Of a stretch of DNA of 30,342 nucleotides, positions 22,635-30,342 are shown in pieces. A model generated the notes under the pieces. It searched no databases. It had not been told where the DNA came from and saw only the letters and a list, made by a program, of their open reading frames with translations. Every line of letters begins with the position of its first letter. The stretch's first letter is position 1. Made by a program: the position numbers and the translations under genes. The stretch is taken from assembly GCA_910588045.1 (NCBI GenBank), contig CAJUPS010000036.1:1-30342 (forward strand). Direction: 5' to 3'. Source of the DNA: an uncultured Oscillospiraceae bacterium. Its GTDB lineage: Bacteria > Bacillota > Clostridia > Oscillospirales > Oscillospiraceae.

Positions 22635-24242
22635 TCACGACAGGTGCAGCAGCCGTGCCAGCTTCTCCCCGTGGGGGACCATCTTCAGATCCTCCCTGGT
22701 GATCATCCGCAGGGCGATCACCAGGATCAGGTATACCACCACCGCGATTCCAACTGCCAGGAGGGTGCACAGACTCTGCTTCACATATCCCCCGGTAATA
22801 ACCCGGCTCAGGAGCCCGTGGGAGGCCCAGGCCGCACCGCCCATGGCGGCGGAGGCCAGCAGAGGCTTGACAAAAATGGCGATATAGTTGGGCTTTTTTT
22901 CCAGCAGGCAGCTGACCAAAATCAGGTTTAGGAAGGCCACCAGACTGTAGCAGGCCAGCGTACCGATGGGCGCGCCCTTGATGTTGACGGCGGGGTTGCC
23001 CACCAGGATGTAGTTCACGGTCACCTTGACCGCGCCACCGGCCAGCATGGTGTAGATGGGCCAGCTGACCTTCCCGTGAGCCTGCATGATGGAATTGGTC
23101 AGCAGCATGACGCACACGAAGATGGACGCCACCCCCAGCAGCTGCAAGTGGTAGGTCGCGGCAATGGCCGTCTCCCGCCGGGCGGGATAGAGCAGCAGCA
23201 AAATGGGCTGCGCCAGCACCGACAGCCCCACCCCCGCCGGGATGGCCAGCATGGAGATGAGGCGGAAGCTGGTCGTAACCACCCGATTGACGTCACGGTG
23301 GTCCCTGCGGTTCACTGCCACCGTCACGGCGGGCACCAAGCTGACCGCCACGGCGGGCAGGAAGCTGGAGGGCAGATTGAAGAGCGTGCTGCTGAAGGTG
23401 TACTGGCCATAGAGGCTGGCGGACTCCTGGGTACTCAGTCCCAGCACGTTTTGCAGCTGGCCCATGATGATCGCCTGGTCCAGGGTGTTGAACAGGCTCA
23501 TACCGGCCTGGCCAATGGTGATGGGGATGCCCAGGGCCAGCAGGCGGCGGGCGATGGTGCCATAGCTCTGGGGCACGTCGGTCCCCCAGAGAATGGGCCC
23601 CCGATTTTTGCGGTAGTTCCGCCACATGTACAGCATGGCCAGGACGATCCCGGCACTGACGCCCACGATAGCGCCCGCCGCGCCGATCTCCAGGGGGCGG
23701 CCGGAGCGGATGAGATACCAGGCCAGCGGCAGGCCCACCGCCATCTTGGTAAACGCCTCGATGAACTGGGAGGTCGCCGTGGGCACCATATTCTGCCGCC
23801 CCTGGGCGAAGCCCCGGTAGGCGCACATAATGGACACGCAGACCACGGACACGCCCAGGCACTTGATGGGCCAGTAGGCCAGGGGGTTTTTCATGGCCGC
23901 CGCCAGCTGGCGGGTGAAGAGCAGCATGACGGCGGAACCGGCGACCCCCAGGGCCACAAAGATCACCATGGCCGTGTGGAAGCAGCGGCGCATCTGGGTG
24001 CGCCGGTTCGTGGCGTTGGCCTCGCTGATGAGCTTCGAGAGAGCCAGGGGCAGTCCGGCGGTGGACACCGTCAGGAGCAGTGCATAGATGTTATAGGCGC
24101 TCATGAAGTGGGCGACGCCCTCGTCGCCCAGGATGTTGTTGAGGGGGATCTTATAGAGCGCGCCGCAGATCTTCACGAACACCGTGGAGACAGCCATGAT
24201 GGTGACGCCGCCCATAAAGGACTGCTTTTTTTCTCTGGACAT
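22635..24242 (-). CDS. SpoVB/YtgP-like polysaccharide flippase (MOP superfamily)
   Basis: 535 residues with about 14 hydrophobic segments, ATG at 24242 after GAGG. The start MGGVTIMAVSTVFVKICGALYKIPL and the later GLPLALSKLISE and YRGFAQGRQNMVPTATSQ are characteristic of the SpoVB/Amj-MurJ-like group of Gram-positive lipid flippases. Members move lipid-linked precursors across the membrane; SpoVB itself acts in spore cortex formation, while paralogues serve vegetative wall synthesis. Which role applies here cannot be told. It follows the zinc-ribbon gene after 138 nt and may be the last gene of the Rel-led operon or have its own promoter. Confidence 0.85.
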   Translation of the reverse strand: MSREKKQSFMGGVTIMAVSTVFVKICGALYKIPLNNILGDEGVAHFMSAYNIYALLLTVSTAGLPLALSKLISEANATNRRTQMRRCFHTAMVIFVALGVAGSAVMLLFTRQLAAAMKNPLAYWPIKCLGVSVVCVSIMCAYRGFAQGRQNMVPTATSQFIEAFTKMAVGLPLAWYLIRSGRPLEIGAAGAIVGVSAGIVLAMLYMWRNYRKNRGPILWGTDVPQSYGTIARRLLALGIPITIGQAGMSLFNTLDQAIIMGQLQNVLGLSTQESASLYGQYTFSSTLFNLPSSFLPAVAVSLVPAVTVAVNRRDHRDVNRVVTTSFRLISMLAIPAGVGLSVLAQPILLLLYPARRETAIAATYHLQLLGVASIFVCVMLLTNSIMQAHGKVSWPIYTMLAGGAVKVTVNYILVGNPAVNIKGAPIGTLACYSLVAFLNLILVSCLLEKKPNYIAIFVKPLLASAAMGGAAWASHGLLSRVITGGYVKQSLCTLLAVGIAVVVYLILVIALRMITREDLKMVPHGEKLARLLHLS

Positions 24243-24380
24243 TGGATTTCCTCGTTTTTTTCCGGGAACCCCCGCGCAAAACGCCGGTTTGCGCGGCCCT
24301 TCCCTGAAGTGCGGGACGTCCCGCCCTGCTGCAAGTATACGGGCGGGCAGCGGGATACATGCTTCTTTCCCCTCCCGGCA
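24243..24380. other. Short intergenic region with GC-rich hairpins
   Basis: It holds a perfect GCGGGACGTCCCGC palindrome and a CCGCGCAAA/TTTGCGCGG inverted repeat. Neither is followed by a U-tract on the minus strand, so neither is called a terminator. No promoter is evident. Confidence 0.4.
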
Positions 24381-24800
24381 CTAGGATCCTCTGCTCAAAG
24401 GCTTCCCGCAATTCCGGCAGTAGAGGCTGTCAAACCGGTTCGCCTCGCCGCAGGCGGAGCAGACCAGCAGGCCCCGCAGGGTCTCCCGCTCCCGCCGGTG
24501 GGCGTCCAGCTCCTCGTAGAGCCCGTCCACATATTCCAGGATGCTCTGGACCTGCCCGCTGTCGGAGGGGTTGCCCCGGTGGGAGGCATAGATCATCTCC
24601 CCCACCGCCCGCATCTGGAGGTTGACCTCTTCCCGGAGGTCCCGGATCTCCCGGTCCAGACGAACCCGGGAGACCATCTCCTCCACCCTGCTTCGCAGGC
24701 CGGAGGCCCCCTCCCGGAGGACGGACACGGCGTCCAGACCGGCGCCTCCGGCGCTCTGCGCCAGCTTCTTCCATGAGGCCGCAGTGATTGTAATCTTCAT
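24381..24800 (-). CDS. Coiled-coil zinc-ribbon protein, function unknown
   Basis: 139 residues, ATG at 24800 after GGGAG, 27 nt past the HemZ stop. The N-terminal two thirds (about 30-105) are rich in charged residues with helical periodicity (RLDREIRDLREEVNLQM, ILEYVDGLYEELDAHRRER), suggesting a coiled coil. The C-terminus is a CxxC...CxxC zinc ribbon (CSACGEANRFDSLYCRNCG). No signal peptide or membrane segment is seen. It resembles small zinc-ribbon proteins of Clostridia without an assigned role. Being in the operon after hemZ gives no clear functional clue. Confidence 0.75.
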   Translation of the reverse strand: MKITITAASWKKLAQSAGGAGLDAVSVLREGASGLRSRVEEMVSRVRLDREIRDLREEVNLQMRAVGEMIYASHRGNPSDSGQVQSILEYVDGLYEELDAHRRERETLRGLLVCSACGEANRFDSLYCRNCGKPLSRGS

Positions 24801-24827
24801 GATTCTTCTCCCGTATGGTTGATTTTG

Positions 24828-26294
24828 TTACATCTGGCTATAAAACGCCCGGAAAGCCGCCTGGTTGGCCGCGATCTTCTCGGGCCGCTGGATATACTCC
24901 TGGGGATATTTCAGGTTGAATACCCGCTCGATATGGTTCCTCGCCGGGTCCACCATCTTGGTGGAGCCCCCCGCCCCCAGGCTGAGGATGGTGTGGAGCT
25001 CCTCCATGATGTAGATGTTGTACCATCCGGTCCCGCCGGGTCTGCACCAGCCCACGTTCTCAAAGCTGCCGGACATATACTTCTGCCGGTAGAGGTAGTA
25101 GGGCGCGAAACCCGCCTCCTCCAGGGCCGGGGCGGCGTAGTCCAGCATGGCGGACACCTCCTCCACCGTGGGGATCCGGGTGCCCTCCAGGGTGATGCGG
25201 CTGCCCTTCTTGAGGGACAGGGTGTGGATGGTGATGTTGTCCGTGCCGAAGGCGATCACCTCGTCCAGGGTCCGGCGGAAGCTCTCCGGCGTGTCCTCCG
25301 GCAGTCCGGCGATGAGGTCCATGTTCACATGGGGGAACCCGGCGCGGCGCACCTGCTCCATGGCCTCGCGGATGTCGTCCCCGCTGTGCCGCCGCCCGAT
25401 GGCGGAGAGGACCCGGTCGTCCATGGACTGGGGGTTGACGCTGATCCGGTCCACGCCGTTTCTGCGGAGGACCGCCAGCTTCTCCGCCGTGATGGTGTCC
25501 GGCCTCCCGGCCTCTACCGTGCGCTCTACCGCATTGGCAAGATCAAAGCGCCCGTTCAGCCGGTCCAGCAGGCGGTCCATCTGCTCCGCCGTCAGGGTGG
25601 TGGGGGTGCCGCCGCCCATGTAGAAGGACCGGACCCGCAGACCCAGCTCCTTCACCATATCCGCCGCGCTGTCCACCTCCGCCAAGAGGGCCTGCAAATA
25701 GGGCTCCACCAGGTGGAAGCTCTTCTCCACGCTGTTGCTGACGAAGCTGCAATAGGCGCACCGGGTAGGACAGAAGGGGATGCCCACATACAGGGAGATC
25801 TCGTTTTCCGCCAGTCCCGCCTTGGCCTCCAGCCCCGCCTTCGCACAGGGCAAACACAGCTTTCGTCGGGAGTCGGAGACAAAGTAGGTGTCCCGGAGGA
25901 TGGCGTCTGCCTCCGCCTCGCTCTTTCCCTCCTCCAGCAGTCCCGCCGCCAGCTTGGCGGGCCGGATGCCGGTGAGCGCTCCCCAGGCGGGGGTCGCCCC
26001 GGTGAGGGTCCGGGCGGCCTCGAAGAAGCTGAGCTTCACCGCCCGCTGCTTCAGACGCTCCCGCTCGTAGTCGTCCTCCGCACCCGTGAGCGCCGTCCGG
26101 GCCTCGCCCCGGGATGTCCTCCCGTCCACCGTCAGCTCCGTGACGGCCGCTGCGGCGGTCCCCTCCACGGACAGCGCCACCCGGGCCGCGTTGGGGTCCT
26201 CCCCCTCGTAGACGGGCCGCTCGTCTGGAAAAAAGGCCAGCAGGCTCTGCTCCACGGCGTAGCGGTAGTCGTGGCCCTCGAAGAACAGTTTCAT
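24828..26294 (-). CDS. hemZ: HemZ-type radical SAM coproporphyrinogen III dehydrogenase-like protein
   Basis: 488 residues from ATG at 26294, which overlaps the hydrolase TGA (ATGA); a GTG two codons earlier is possible. An N-terminal domain of about 160 residues specific to HemZ precedes the radical SAM core. The cluster motif CPTRCAYCSF supplies Cys at about 175, 179 and 182 for the 4Fe-4S cluster, followed by FYMGGGTPTTL and SVNPQSMDDRVL typical of HemN/HemZ/HemW proteins, and by NMDLIAGLPEDT. HemZ genes sit in this position in many Clostridia regardless of full heme synthesis, so the true substrate may not be coproporphyrinogen. No other heme gene is in the window. Confidence 0.88.
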   Translation of the reverse strand: MKLFFEGHDYRYAVEQSLLAFFPDERPVYEGEDPNAARVALSVEGTAAAAVTELTVDGRTSRGEARTALTGAEDDYERERLKQRAVKLSFFEAARTLTGATPAWGALTGIRPAKLAAGLLEEGKSEAEADAILRDTYFVSDSRRKLCLPCAKAGLEAKAGLAENEISLYVGIPFCPTRCAYCSFVSNSVEKSFHLVEPYLQALLAEVDSAADMVKELGLRVRSFYMGGGTPTTLTAEQMDRLLDRLNGRFDLANAVERTVEAGRPDTITAEKLAVLRRNGVDRISVNPQSMDDRVLSAIGRRHSGDDIREAMEQVRRAGFPHVNMDLIAGLPEDTPESFRRTLDEVIAFGTDNITIHTLSLKKGSRITLEGTRIPTVEEVSAMLDYAAPALEEAGFAPYYLYRQKYMSGSFENVGWCRPGGTGWYNIYIMEELHTILSLGAGGSTKMVDPARNHIERVFNLKYPQEYIQRPEKIAANQAAFRAFYSQM

Positions 26295-26911
26295 AGGCAC
26301 AGCGCCTGCCGCATATAGGGGTTGACATCCCGCTCCAGCGCCAGGGTGGACATCGCCCCGTGACCGGGGCAGACCTTATAGTCCCCCTCCAGCCGTCCCA
26401 GGCGCTTCAGGGACGCCGCCATCTGTTCCCCGTCTCCCCCCGTCAGGTCGTACCGCCCGCAGCATCCGGCAAACAGGGTGTCCCCGGAGAGCATCACGCC
26501 CTCCGCGAGAATAACCACGCTGCCCGCCGAGTGGCCGGGGGTGTGGAGGATCTTCAGGGTCAGACCGCCCAGGGAGAGGGTATCCCCCTCGCCATAGAGC
26601 CGCTGGTTCTTCCCGGCGTGGGGGAAGAGATAGTGGGGGTTGGGCTCGTCGGAGGGGCACAGCTCCTTCTCGTGGGCGTACACCGGCAGCTCCGGCCACT
26701 TCTCCAGCAGGGCGGGGATGGCCCCCACATGGTCCCAGTGGCCGTGGGTCAGGAGGATCATCTGCGGCGTGAGACCGCTTTTCTCGATCATAGCCAGCAC
26801 TTTTTCCGGGGACCCGCCGGGGTCCACCACGGCGCAGACATTCTCCTTTTCATCGCCGATCAGATAGCAGTTGGTATCAATTTGTCCAACAGGGATCGTA
26901 TCAAAAATCAT
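26291..26911 (-). CDS. Metallo-beta-lactamase-fold hydrolase (glyoxalase II-like)
   Basis: 206 residues; ATG at 26911 follows AAGGAG by 9 nt, and upstream in-frame sequence belongs to the preceding gene. The zinc motif THGHWDH gives His56, His58, Asp60 and His61. HTPGHSAGS and CPGHG supply the remaining ligands, and GDTLFAGCCGR is typical of YcbL-type glyoxalase II-like enzymes. It probably hydrolyses a thioester or related ester in the cytosol. It is coupled to hemZ through an ATGA overlap, a pairing common after rel and dtd in Clostridia. Confidence 0.88.
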   Translation of the reverse strand: MIFDTIPVGQIDTNCYLIGDEKENVCAVVDPGGSPEKVLAMIEKSGLTPQMILLTHGHWDHVGAIPALLEKWPELPVYAHEKELCPSDEPNPHYLFPHAGKNQRLYGEGDTLSLGGLTLKILHTPGHSAGSVVILAEGVMLSGDTLFAGCCGRYDLTGGDGEQMAASLKRLGRLEGDYKVCPGHGAMSTLALERDVNPYMRQALCL

Positions 26912-26924
26912 AGCGTCTTTCTCC

Positions 26925-27338
26925 TTATTGCACCATATCTGACATATCCTCAAACACAGACAGATCCAGCGGTTTCCAGCGGTAGGCCCAGTCGAAATAG
27001 GCAATCACCTGCTCCAGCATCGGGAGCGTCCGGTCCAGCAGGTGGCCCTTGCCGTCCTTCCAATAGCCAACCTCCAGCGAATACTTTCCGGCATCGGGGC
27101 CCTGTAAAGCAACGGCGCACTGGATGTACCAATAGTGCCGCTTCGGATTGGCAGGGTCCCTCTGTTCCAGGATCAGGTAACTGTCGCTGTCCTGCGCCAG
27201 CGATTCCAGGCCGCAGCGAACGTCCTCCCAGGTGGGGCGGCTTTTCTGTCCCGGATATGCGCCCAGAGTCAGGGTCCAGGGCCACTCCTTCCGGGGCTGT
27301 GCATCGTCCCGGCTGTTTTTCTTGAAAAAACTAAACAT
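26925..27338 (-). CDS. Conserved-looking hypothetical protein, 137 aa
   Basis: ATG at 27338 follows GGGAGG by 5 nt; an earlier in-frame ATG at 27365 overlaps dtd. The product starts MFSFFKKNSRD, then PWTLTLGAYPGQKSRPTWEDV, and has YWYIQCAVAL and KYSLEVGYWKDGKG, an alpha/beta pattern rich in aromatics with no signal peptide. The look is that of small immunity-type or uncharacterised cytosolic proteins, but no family is recognised. Spacing of 10 and 13 nt to its neighbours shows it belongs to the operon. Its presence between dtd and the hydrolase gene looks like an insertion in an otherwise familiar order. Confidence 0.7.
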   Translation of the reverse strand: MFSFFKKNSRDDAQPRKEWPWTLTLGAYPGQKSRPTWEDVRCGLESLAQDSDSYLILEQRDPANPKRHYWYIQCAVALQGPDAGKYSLEVGYWKDGKGHLLDRTLPMLEQVIAYFDWAYRWKPLDLSVFEDMSDMVQ

Positions 27339-27348
27339 GGCGTCCTCC

Positions 27349-27789
27349 CTATTTCTCCGTATCAAACAGAATCGTCACCGGACCGTCGTTCTGGGAGAAC
27401 ACCTGCATATCCGCGCCGAACTCCCCGTGCTGAACGTCGAACCCCCGCTCCCGGCAGCGGGCCATGAACTTCTCATACAGCGGGATCGCCGCGTCCGGCT
27501 TGGCGGCGTAGGAGAACCCCGGGCGGCGGCTGGAGGTGTCGGCGTAGAGGGTGAACTGGCTCACCACCAGGATGCTCCCCCCCACCTGCTCCAGGTTCAG
27601 ATTCATCTTCTCGTTCTCGTCCTCAAAAATCCGCAGATTGCAGATCTTATCCGCCAATGTGACGGCGGTCTGTTCTGTGTCGTTGGGCCCGACGCCTAAT
27701 AAAATCAAGTATCCCTGGCCGATCTGTCCATTGACCTTTCCGCCGATCTCCACCGACGCGGATTTGACCCGCGTGACAACCGCTCTCAT
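27349..27789 (-). CDS. dtd: D-aminoacyl-tRNA deacylase
   Basis: 146 residues, the standard length. MRAVVTRVKSASVEI at the start, LGVGPNDTE, the active-site motif SQFTLYAD and the C-terminal NDGPVTILFDTE (family NGPVT region) identify DTD. The enzyme removes D-amino acids and glycine wrongly attached to tRNA. Its start overlaps the dcd stop (ATGA), with GAGG just upstream. A position after rel is usual in Firmicutes. Confidence 0.95.
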   Translation of the reverse strand: MRAVVTRVKSASVEIGGKVNGQIGQGYLILLGVGPNDTEQTAVTLADKICNLRIFEDENEKMNLNLEQVGGSILVVSQFTLYADTSSRRPGFSYAAKPDAAIPLYEKFMARCRERGFDVQHGEFGADMQVFSQNDGPVTILFDTEK

Positions 27790-28325
27790 TTCCTCACCTC
27801 TTCATCCAGGAAAATCCGGGACCCCATGGCGCCCCGCTGGCCCTGATATTTGCCCCGATAGGGGTGCAGCGCCGCGCCGTCCATGCGGGCGAAGACCAGC
27901 TGCCCCACCCTGCGCCCCGCCTTCAGCTCGATGGCGCAGCGGTTGGCGTTGTAGAGCTCCAGGGTGATCTCCCCCTCAAAGCCCGGGTCCACCCACCCGG
28001 CGTTCTGGATGAACAACCCCAGCCGTCCCAGGGAGCTCCTGCCCTCCACGAAGGCGGTCACATCGTCCGGCAGCGCGACATACTCCATGGTGGTCGCAAG
28101 CACGAACTGGTTGGGCAGCAGAATATAGGTGTCACTGGTGATCGTCTTATACCGGATGTCCCCGTCCAGGGCGAGCACCCCCGCCGGGGAATCCTCCACC
28201 ACGCTAAAGGTGTCGCCCAGCCGGATGTCCACGCTGGCGGGCTGCACCTGCTGCGGCTCCAGGGGCTCGATTTGGAGCGTGCCCGCCGAGAGCATCTCCT
28301 GTATCGTCTTATCGGATAGTATCAT
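27786..28325 (-). CDS. dcd: dCTP deaminase
   Basis: 179 residues, near family norm. MILSDKTIQEML at the start, QVQPASVDIRLG, the VEGRSSLGRLGL substrate motif and GWVDPGFEGEITLEL with the catalytic Glu are diagnostic of the Dcd/DUT trimer family. It deaminates dCTP to dUTP for thymidylate synthesis; some family members are bifunctional and release dUMP, which sequence alone does not settle. Ribosome site GAAGGAAG. It lies 20 nt after rel and overlaps dtd by 4 nt, an insertion in the common rel-dtd pair. Confidence 0.93.
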   Translation of the reverse strand: MILSDKTIQEMLSAGTLQIEPLEPQQVQPASVDIRLGDTFSVVEDSPAGVLALDGDIRYKTITSDTYILLPNQFVLATTMEYVALPDDVTAFVEGRSSLGRLGLFIQNAGWVDPGFEGEITLELYNANRCAIELKAGRRVGQLVFARMDGAALHPYRGKYQGQRGAMGSRIFLDEEVRK

Positions 28326-28345
28326 TCCGCTTCCTTCTCTCTATC

Positions 28346-30342
28346 TCAGCCTGCGGGCCGGTTGACCTTCATCACGCTGGAGATCTGGTGGATCTTATTC
28401 ATCACCTGGTTGAGCTGCTTGGAGTCCGCCACGGAGATCACCAGGTGGAAAATCGCAAACCCGTCCGCCGTCGTGTGGACGCTGAGGCTGTTGACGTTCA
28501 CCTTGCAGGTACTCATGGCCGTGGAGATGTCCACCAGCAGACCGGTGCGGTCCTTGCACACCACCTCCAGGGCGGTGGTGTAGGAGTCCCGGATGTCGTC
28601 GCTCCAGCTGACCTTGATCCAACGGCCCTGGTTGGCCTCCACGTGGTGGTCCGGCTGGGCGTTGGGACAGTCCTTGCGGTGGACGGACACGCCGTAACCC
28701 CGGGTGATGAACCCGATGATCTCGTCCCCCGGCACGGGGGCGCAGCACTTGGAGAACTTCACCAGGCAGTTGGACAGGCCCTCCACCACGATGCCCTTCT
28801 CGCTCTTGACCTTTTTGGGCAGAATGGGCTGCTTCGCCTCGACCCTGGCCTCCTGGGCGGCGCGCGCGGCGGCCTCCTCGGCGGCCTTGGCCAGGGCGGC
28901 GGCCCGGTTGATGTGCAGCAGCTCATCCCGGACCCGGTTGGCCGCCTTCTGGGCGGTGAGACCGCCGTAGCCGATGGCGGCATACATCTCGTCCAGGGAC
29001 GGGAAGCTCACCCGCTTGAGGATACTGGGCAGCGCATCAGGGGCGGTGATCTGGGCCATGGTCAGGCCGATGTGCTTGAGCTCGTTCTCAAAGGAGGCCC
29101 GGCCCTGGGCGATGTTCTCCTCCCGGCGCTCCCGCTTGAACCACTGGCGGATCTTGCTGCGGGCCTCGCTGCTCTTGGCGATCTTCATCCAGTCCCGGCT
29201 GGGGCCGTGGGCGGCCTTGGAGGTGTTGATCTCCACCACGTCGCCGTTGTGGAGCTGGTAGTCAAAGCCCACCATCCGGCCGTTGACCTTGGCCCCCACC
29301 ATGGTGTTGCCGATGGCGGAGTGGATGGAGTAGGCGAAGTCGATGGGCGTGGCCCCGGCGGGGAGGTTGATGACGTCCCCCCGGGGGGTGAAGACGAAGA
29401 CCTCGTCGGCGAACATATCCACCTTCAGCGAGTGGATGAAGTCCTCCGCGTCGGCGTCCTCCTGGTTCTCCAGCAGGCGGCGGATCCACTCGTAGTCGGC
29501 CTCGCCGCCCTCCTTCTTGATGCCCTGCTTGTATTTCCAGTGGGCGGCCACGCCGTACTCGTCTATGGCGTGCATCTCATAGGTGCGGATCTGCACCTCG
29601 AAGGGGATGCCCTCCTCCCCGATGACCGTGGTGTGGAGGGACTGGTACATATTGGGCTTGGGCGTACCGATATAGTCCTTGAACCGGCCCAGAATCGGCT
29701 TGTAGATGTCGTGGATGACCCCCAGCACGTTGTAGCAGTCCGACACCGTATCCACCAGCACCCGGAAGGCGAAGAGGTCGTAGAGCTCCTCCATGGTCTT
29801 CTCCTGGAGGTACATCTTCCGGTAGATGCTGTAGGGGTGCTTCACCCGGCCGTAGACGGTGGCGTTGGGGATGCCCCCCTCCGCCAGGCGGCCGTTGATC
29901 TCCTCCTGGATCCGGCTCATGAACCGGTCGTGCTGGCTGCTGGACGCCTCCAGCTTCCGGTTGATGTCCTGGTACGCCACCGGGTCCAGGTACTTCAGCG
30001 ACAGGTCCTCCAGCTCCCACTTCATCTTCGCCAGGCCCAATCGGTGGGCGATGGGCGCGTAGATCTCCATGGTCTCGAACGCCTTTTTCTTCTGCTTCGC
30101 CGGGGTCTGGTACTCCATGGTGCGCATATTGTGGAGCCGGTCGGCGATCTTGATGAGGATCACCCGGATGTCCCGGCTCATGGCGAAGAGCATCTTCCGC
30201 AGGTTCTCCATTTGCTCCTCTTCCATGGTGGAATACTTCACCCGGGTCAGCTTGGTGACCCCGTCCACGATGTCCGCCACCGTGACCCCGAAGCGCTTGG
30301 CGATGTCCTCGTAGGTGCTGTCCGTGTCCTCGATGCAGTCGT
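28346..30342 (-). CDS. rel: Bifunctional (p)ppGpp synthetase/hydrolase Rel (N-terminus outside window)
   Basis: About 665 residues are visible; the frame runs off the right edge. The window edge cuts the hydrolase domain just at its catalytic segment DCIEDT (HDxxED motif), so a working hydrolase is likely. VKHPYSIYRKM and QIRTYEMHAIDEYGVAAHWKYK belong to the synthetase domain. Then come the TGS domain (FVFTPRGDVINLPAGATP), a helical region with an Ala/Glu-rich linker, a zinc-finger/conserved-Cys domain (SKCCAPVPGDEIIGF) and a C-terminal ACT domain ending near 28346. The protein makes and degrades the stringent-response alarmone at the ribosome. It is the most upstream visible gene of the operon. 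Confidence 0.96.
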   Translation of the reverse strand, partial: DCIEDTDSTYEDIAKRFGVTVADIVDGVTKLTRVKYSTMEEEQMENLRKMLFAMSRDIRVILIKIADRLHNMRTMEYQTPAKQKKKAFETMEIYAPIAHRLGLAKMKWELEDLSLKYLDPVAYQDINRKLEASSSQHDRFMSRIQEEINGRLAEGGIPNATVYGRVKHPYSIYRKMYLQEKTMEELYDLFAFRVLVDTVSDCYNVLGVIHDIYKPILGRFKDYIGTPKPNMYQSLHTTVIGEEGIPFEVQIRTYEMHAIDEYGVAAHWKYKQGIKKEGGEADYEWIRRLLENQEDADAEDFIHSLKVDMFADEVFVFTPRGDVINLPAGATPIDFAYSIHSAIGNTMVGAKVNGRMVGFDYQLHNGDVVEINTSKAAHGPSRDWMKIAKSSEARSKIRQWFKRERREENIAQGRASFENELKHIGLTMAQITAPDALPSILKRVSFPSLDEMYAAIGYGGLTAQKAANRVRDELLHINRAAALAKAAEEAAARAAQEARVEAKQPILPKKVKSEKGIVVEGLSNCLVKFSKCCAPVPGDEIIGFITRGYGVSVHRKDCPNAQPDHHVEANQGRWIKVSWSDDIRDSYTTALEVVCKDRTGLLVDISTAMSTCKVNVNSLSVHTTADGFAIFHLVISVADSKQLNQVMNKIHQISSVMKVNRPAG

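Noticed and set aside
24243..24380. Hairpins as a terminator between the zinc-ribbon and flippase genes
   Set aside because: The T-run lies on the wrong strand; in the direction of transcription the stems are not followed by U residues.

Overview
The window looks like a spore-forming anaerobic member of the Clostridia, most likely from the Oscillospiraceae (Flavonifractor/Lawsonibacter-like). The signs are a high-GC core with tight ATGA-coupled operons, Gram-positive Shine-Dalgarno sites, HemZ, a SpoVB-type flippase, a sigma-K-like gene end, and a very large S-layer-homology (SLH) surface protein with Listeria-Bacteroides and DUF11 modules. The exact genus is inference.

Left part (1 to about 9270): lower GC, and probably the right-hand portion of an integrated element. 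It holds the 5' 6.5 kb of a giant secreted SLH protein on the minus strand. Its promoter lies about 640 nt upstream, and the leader between carries four blocks with the GCAAAGC core of c-di-GMP-I (GEMM) riboswitches. Divergent from it are a 46-aa ORF and a 524-aa large serine recombinase. Directly after the recombinase stop comes a short plus-strand stretch encoding RYVSRIEKRALSKLEEAL. This reads as the C-terminal end of region 4 of a sporulation sigma factor, best matching SigK. The arrangement resembles a sigK-intervening (skin) element, in which the recombinase would excise the DNA in the mother cell.

Middle (9343 to 14616): a minus-strand operon under one promoter with a perfect palindrome just after the -10. 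Its order is class-III aminotransferase, class-II aldolase-like protein with a second degenerate half-domain, TetR regulator, FGGY kinase, GtrA-like membrane protein. All junctions overlap by 4 to 7 nt. It looks like an uncharacterised catabolic pathway.

Right-middle (14586 to 22584): a minus-strand BMP-type ABC import operon. It contains a BMP lipoprotein, a terminator and hairpin-rich spacer, a double ATPase, a 903-aa lipoprotein (apparent beta-propeller plus family-1 solute-binding domain) and two BPL_transp_2 permeases, closed by a 13-bp terminator hairpin. It sits directly before the catabolic operon and may feed it.

Right (22635 to 30342): core genes on the minus strand, read from right to left: bifunctional Rel (truncated by the window), dCTP deaminase, D-aminoacyl-tRNA deacylase, an unknown 137-aa protein, a glyoxalase-II-like MBL hydrolase, HemZ, a zinc-ribbon protein and a SpoVB-like flippase. 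No tRNA, rRNA or CRISPR array was seen.
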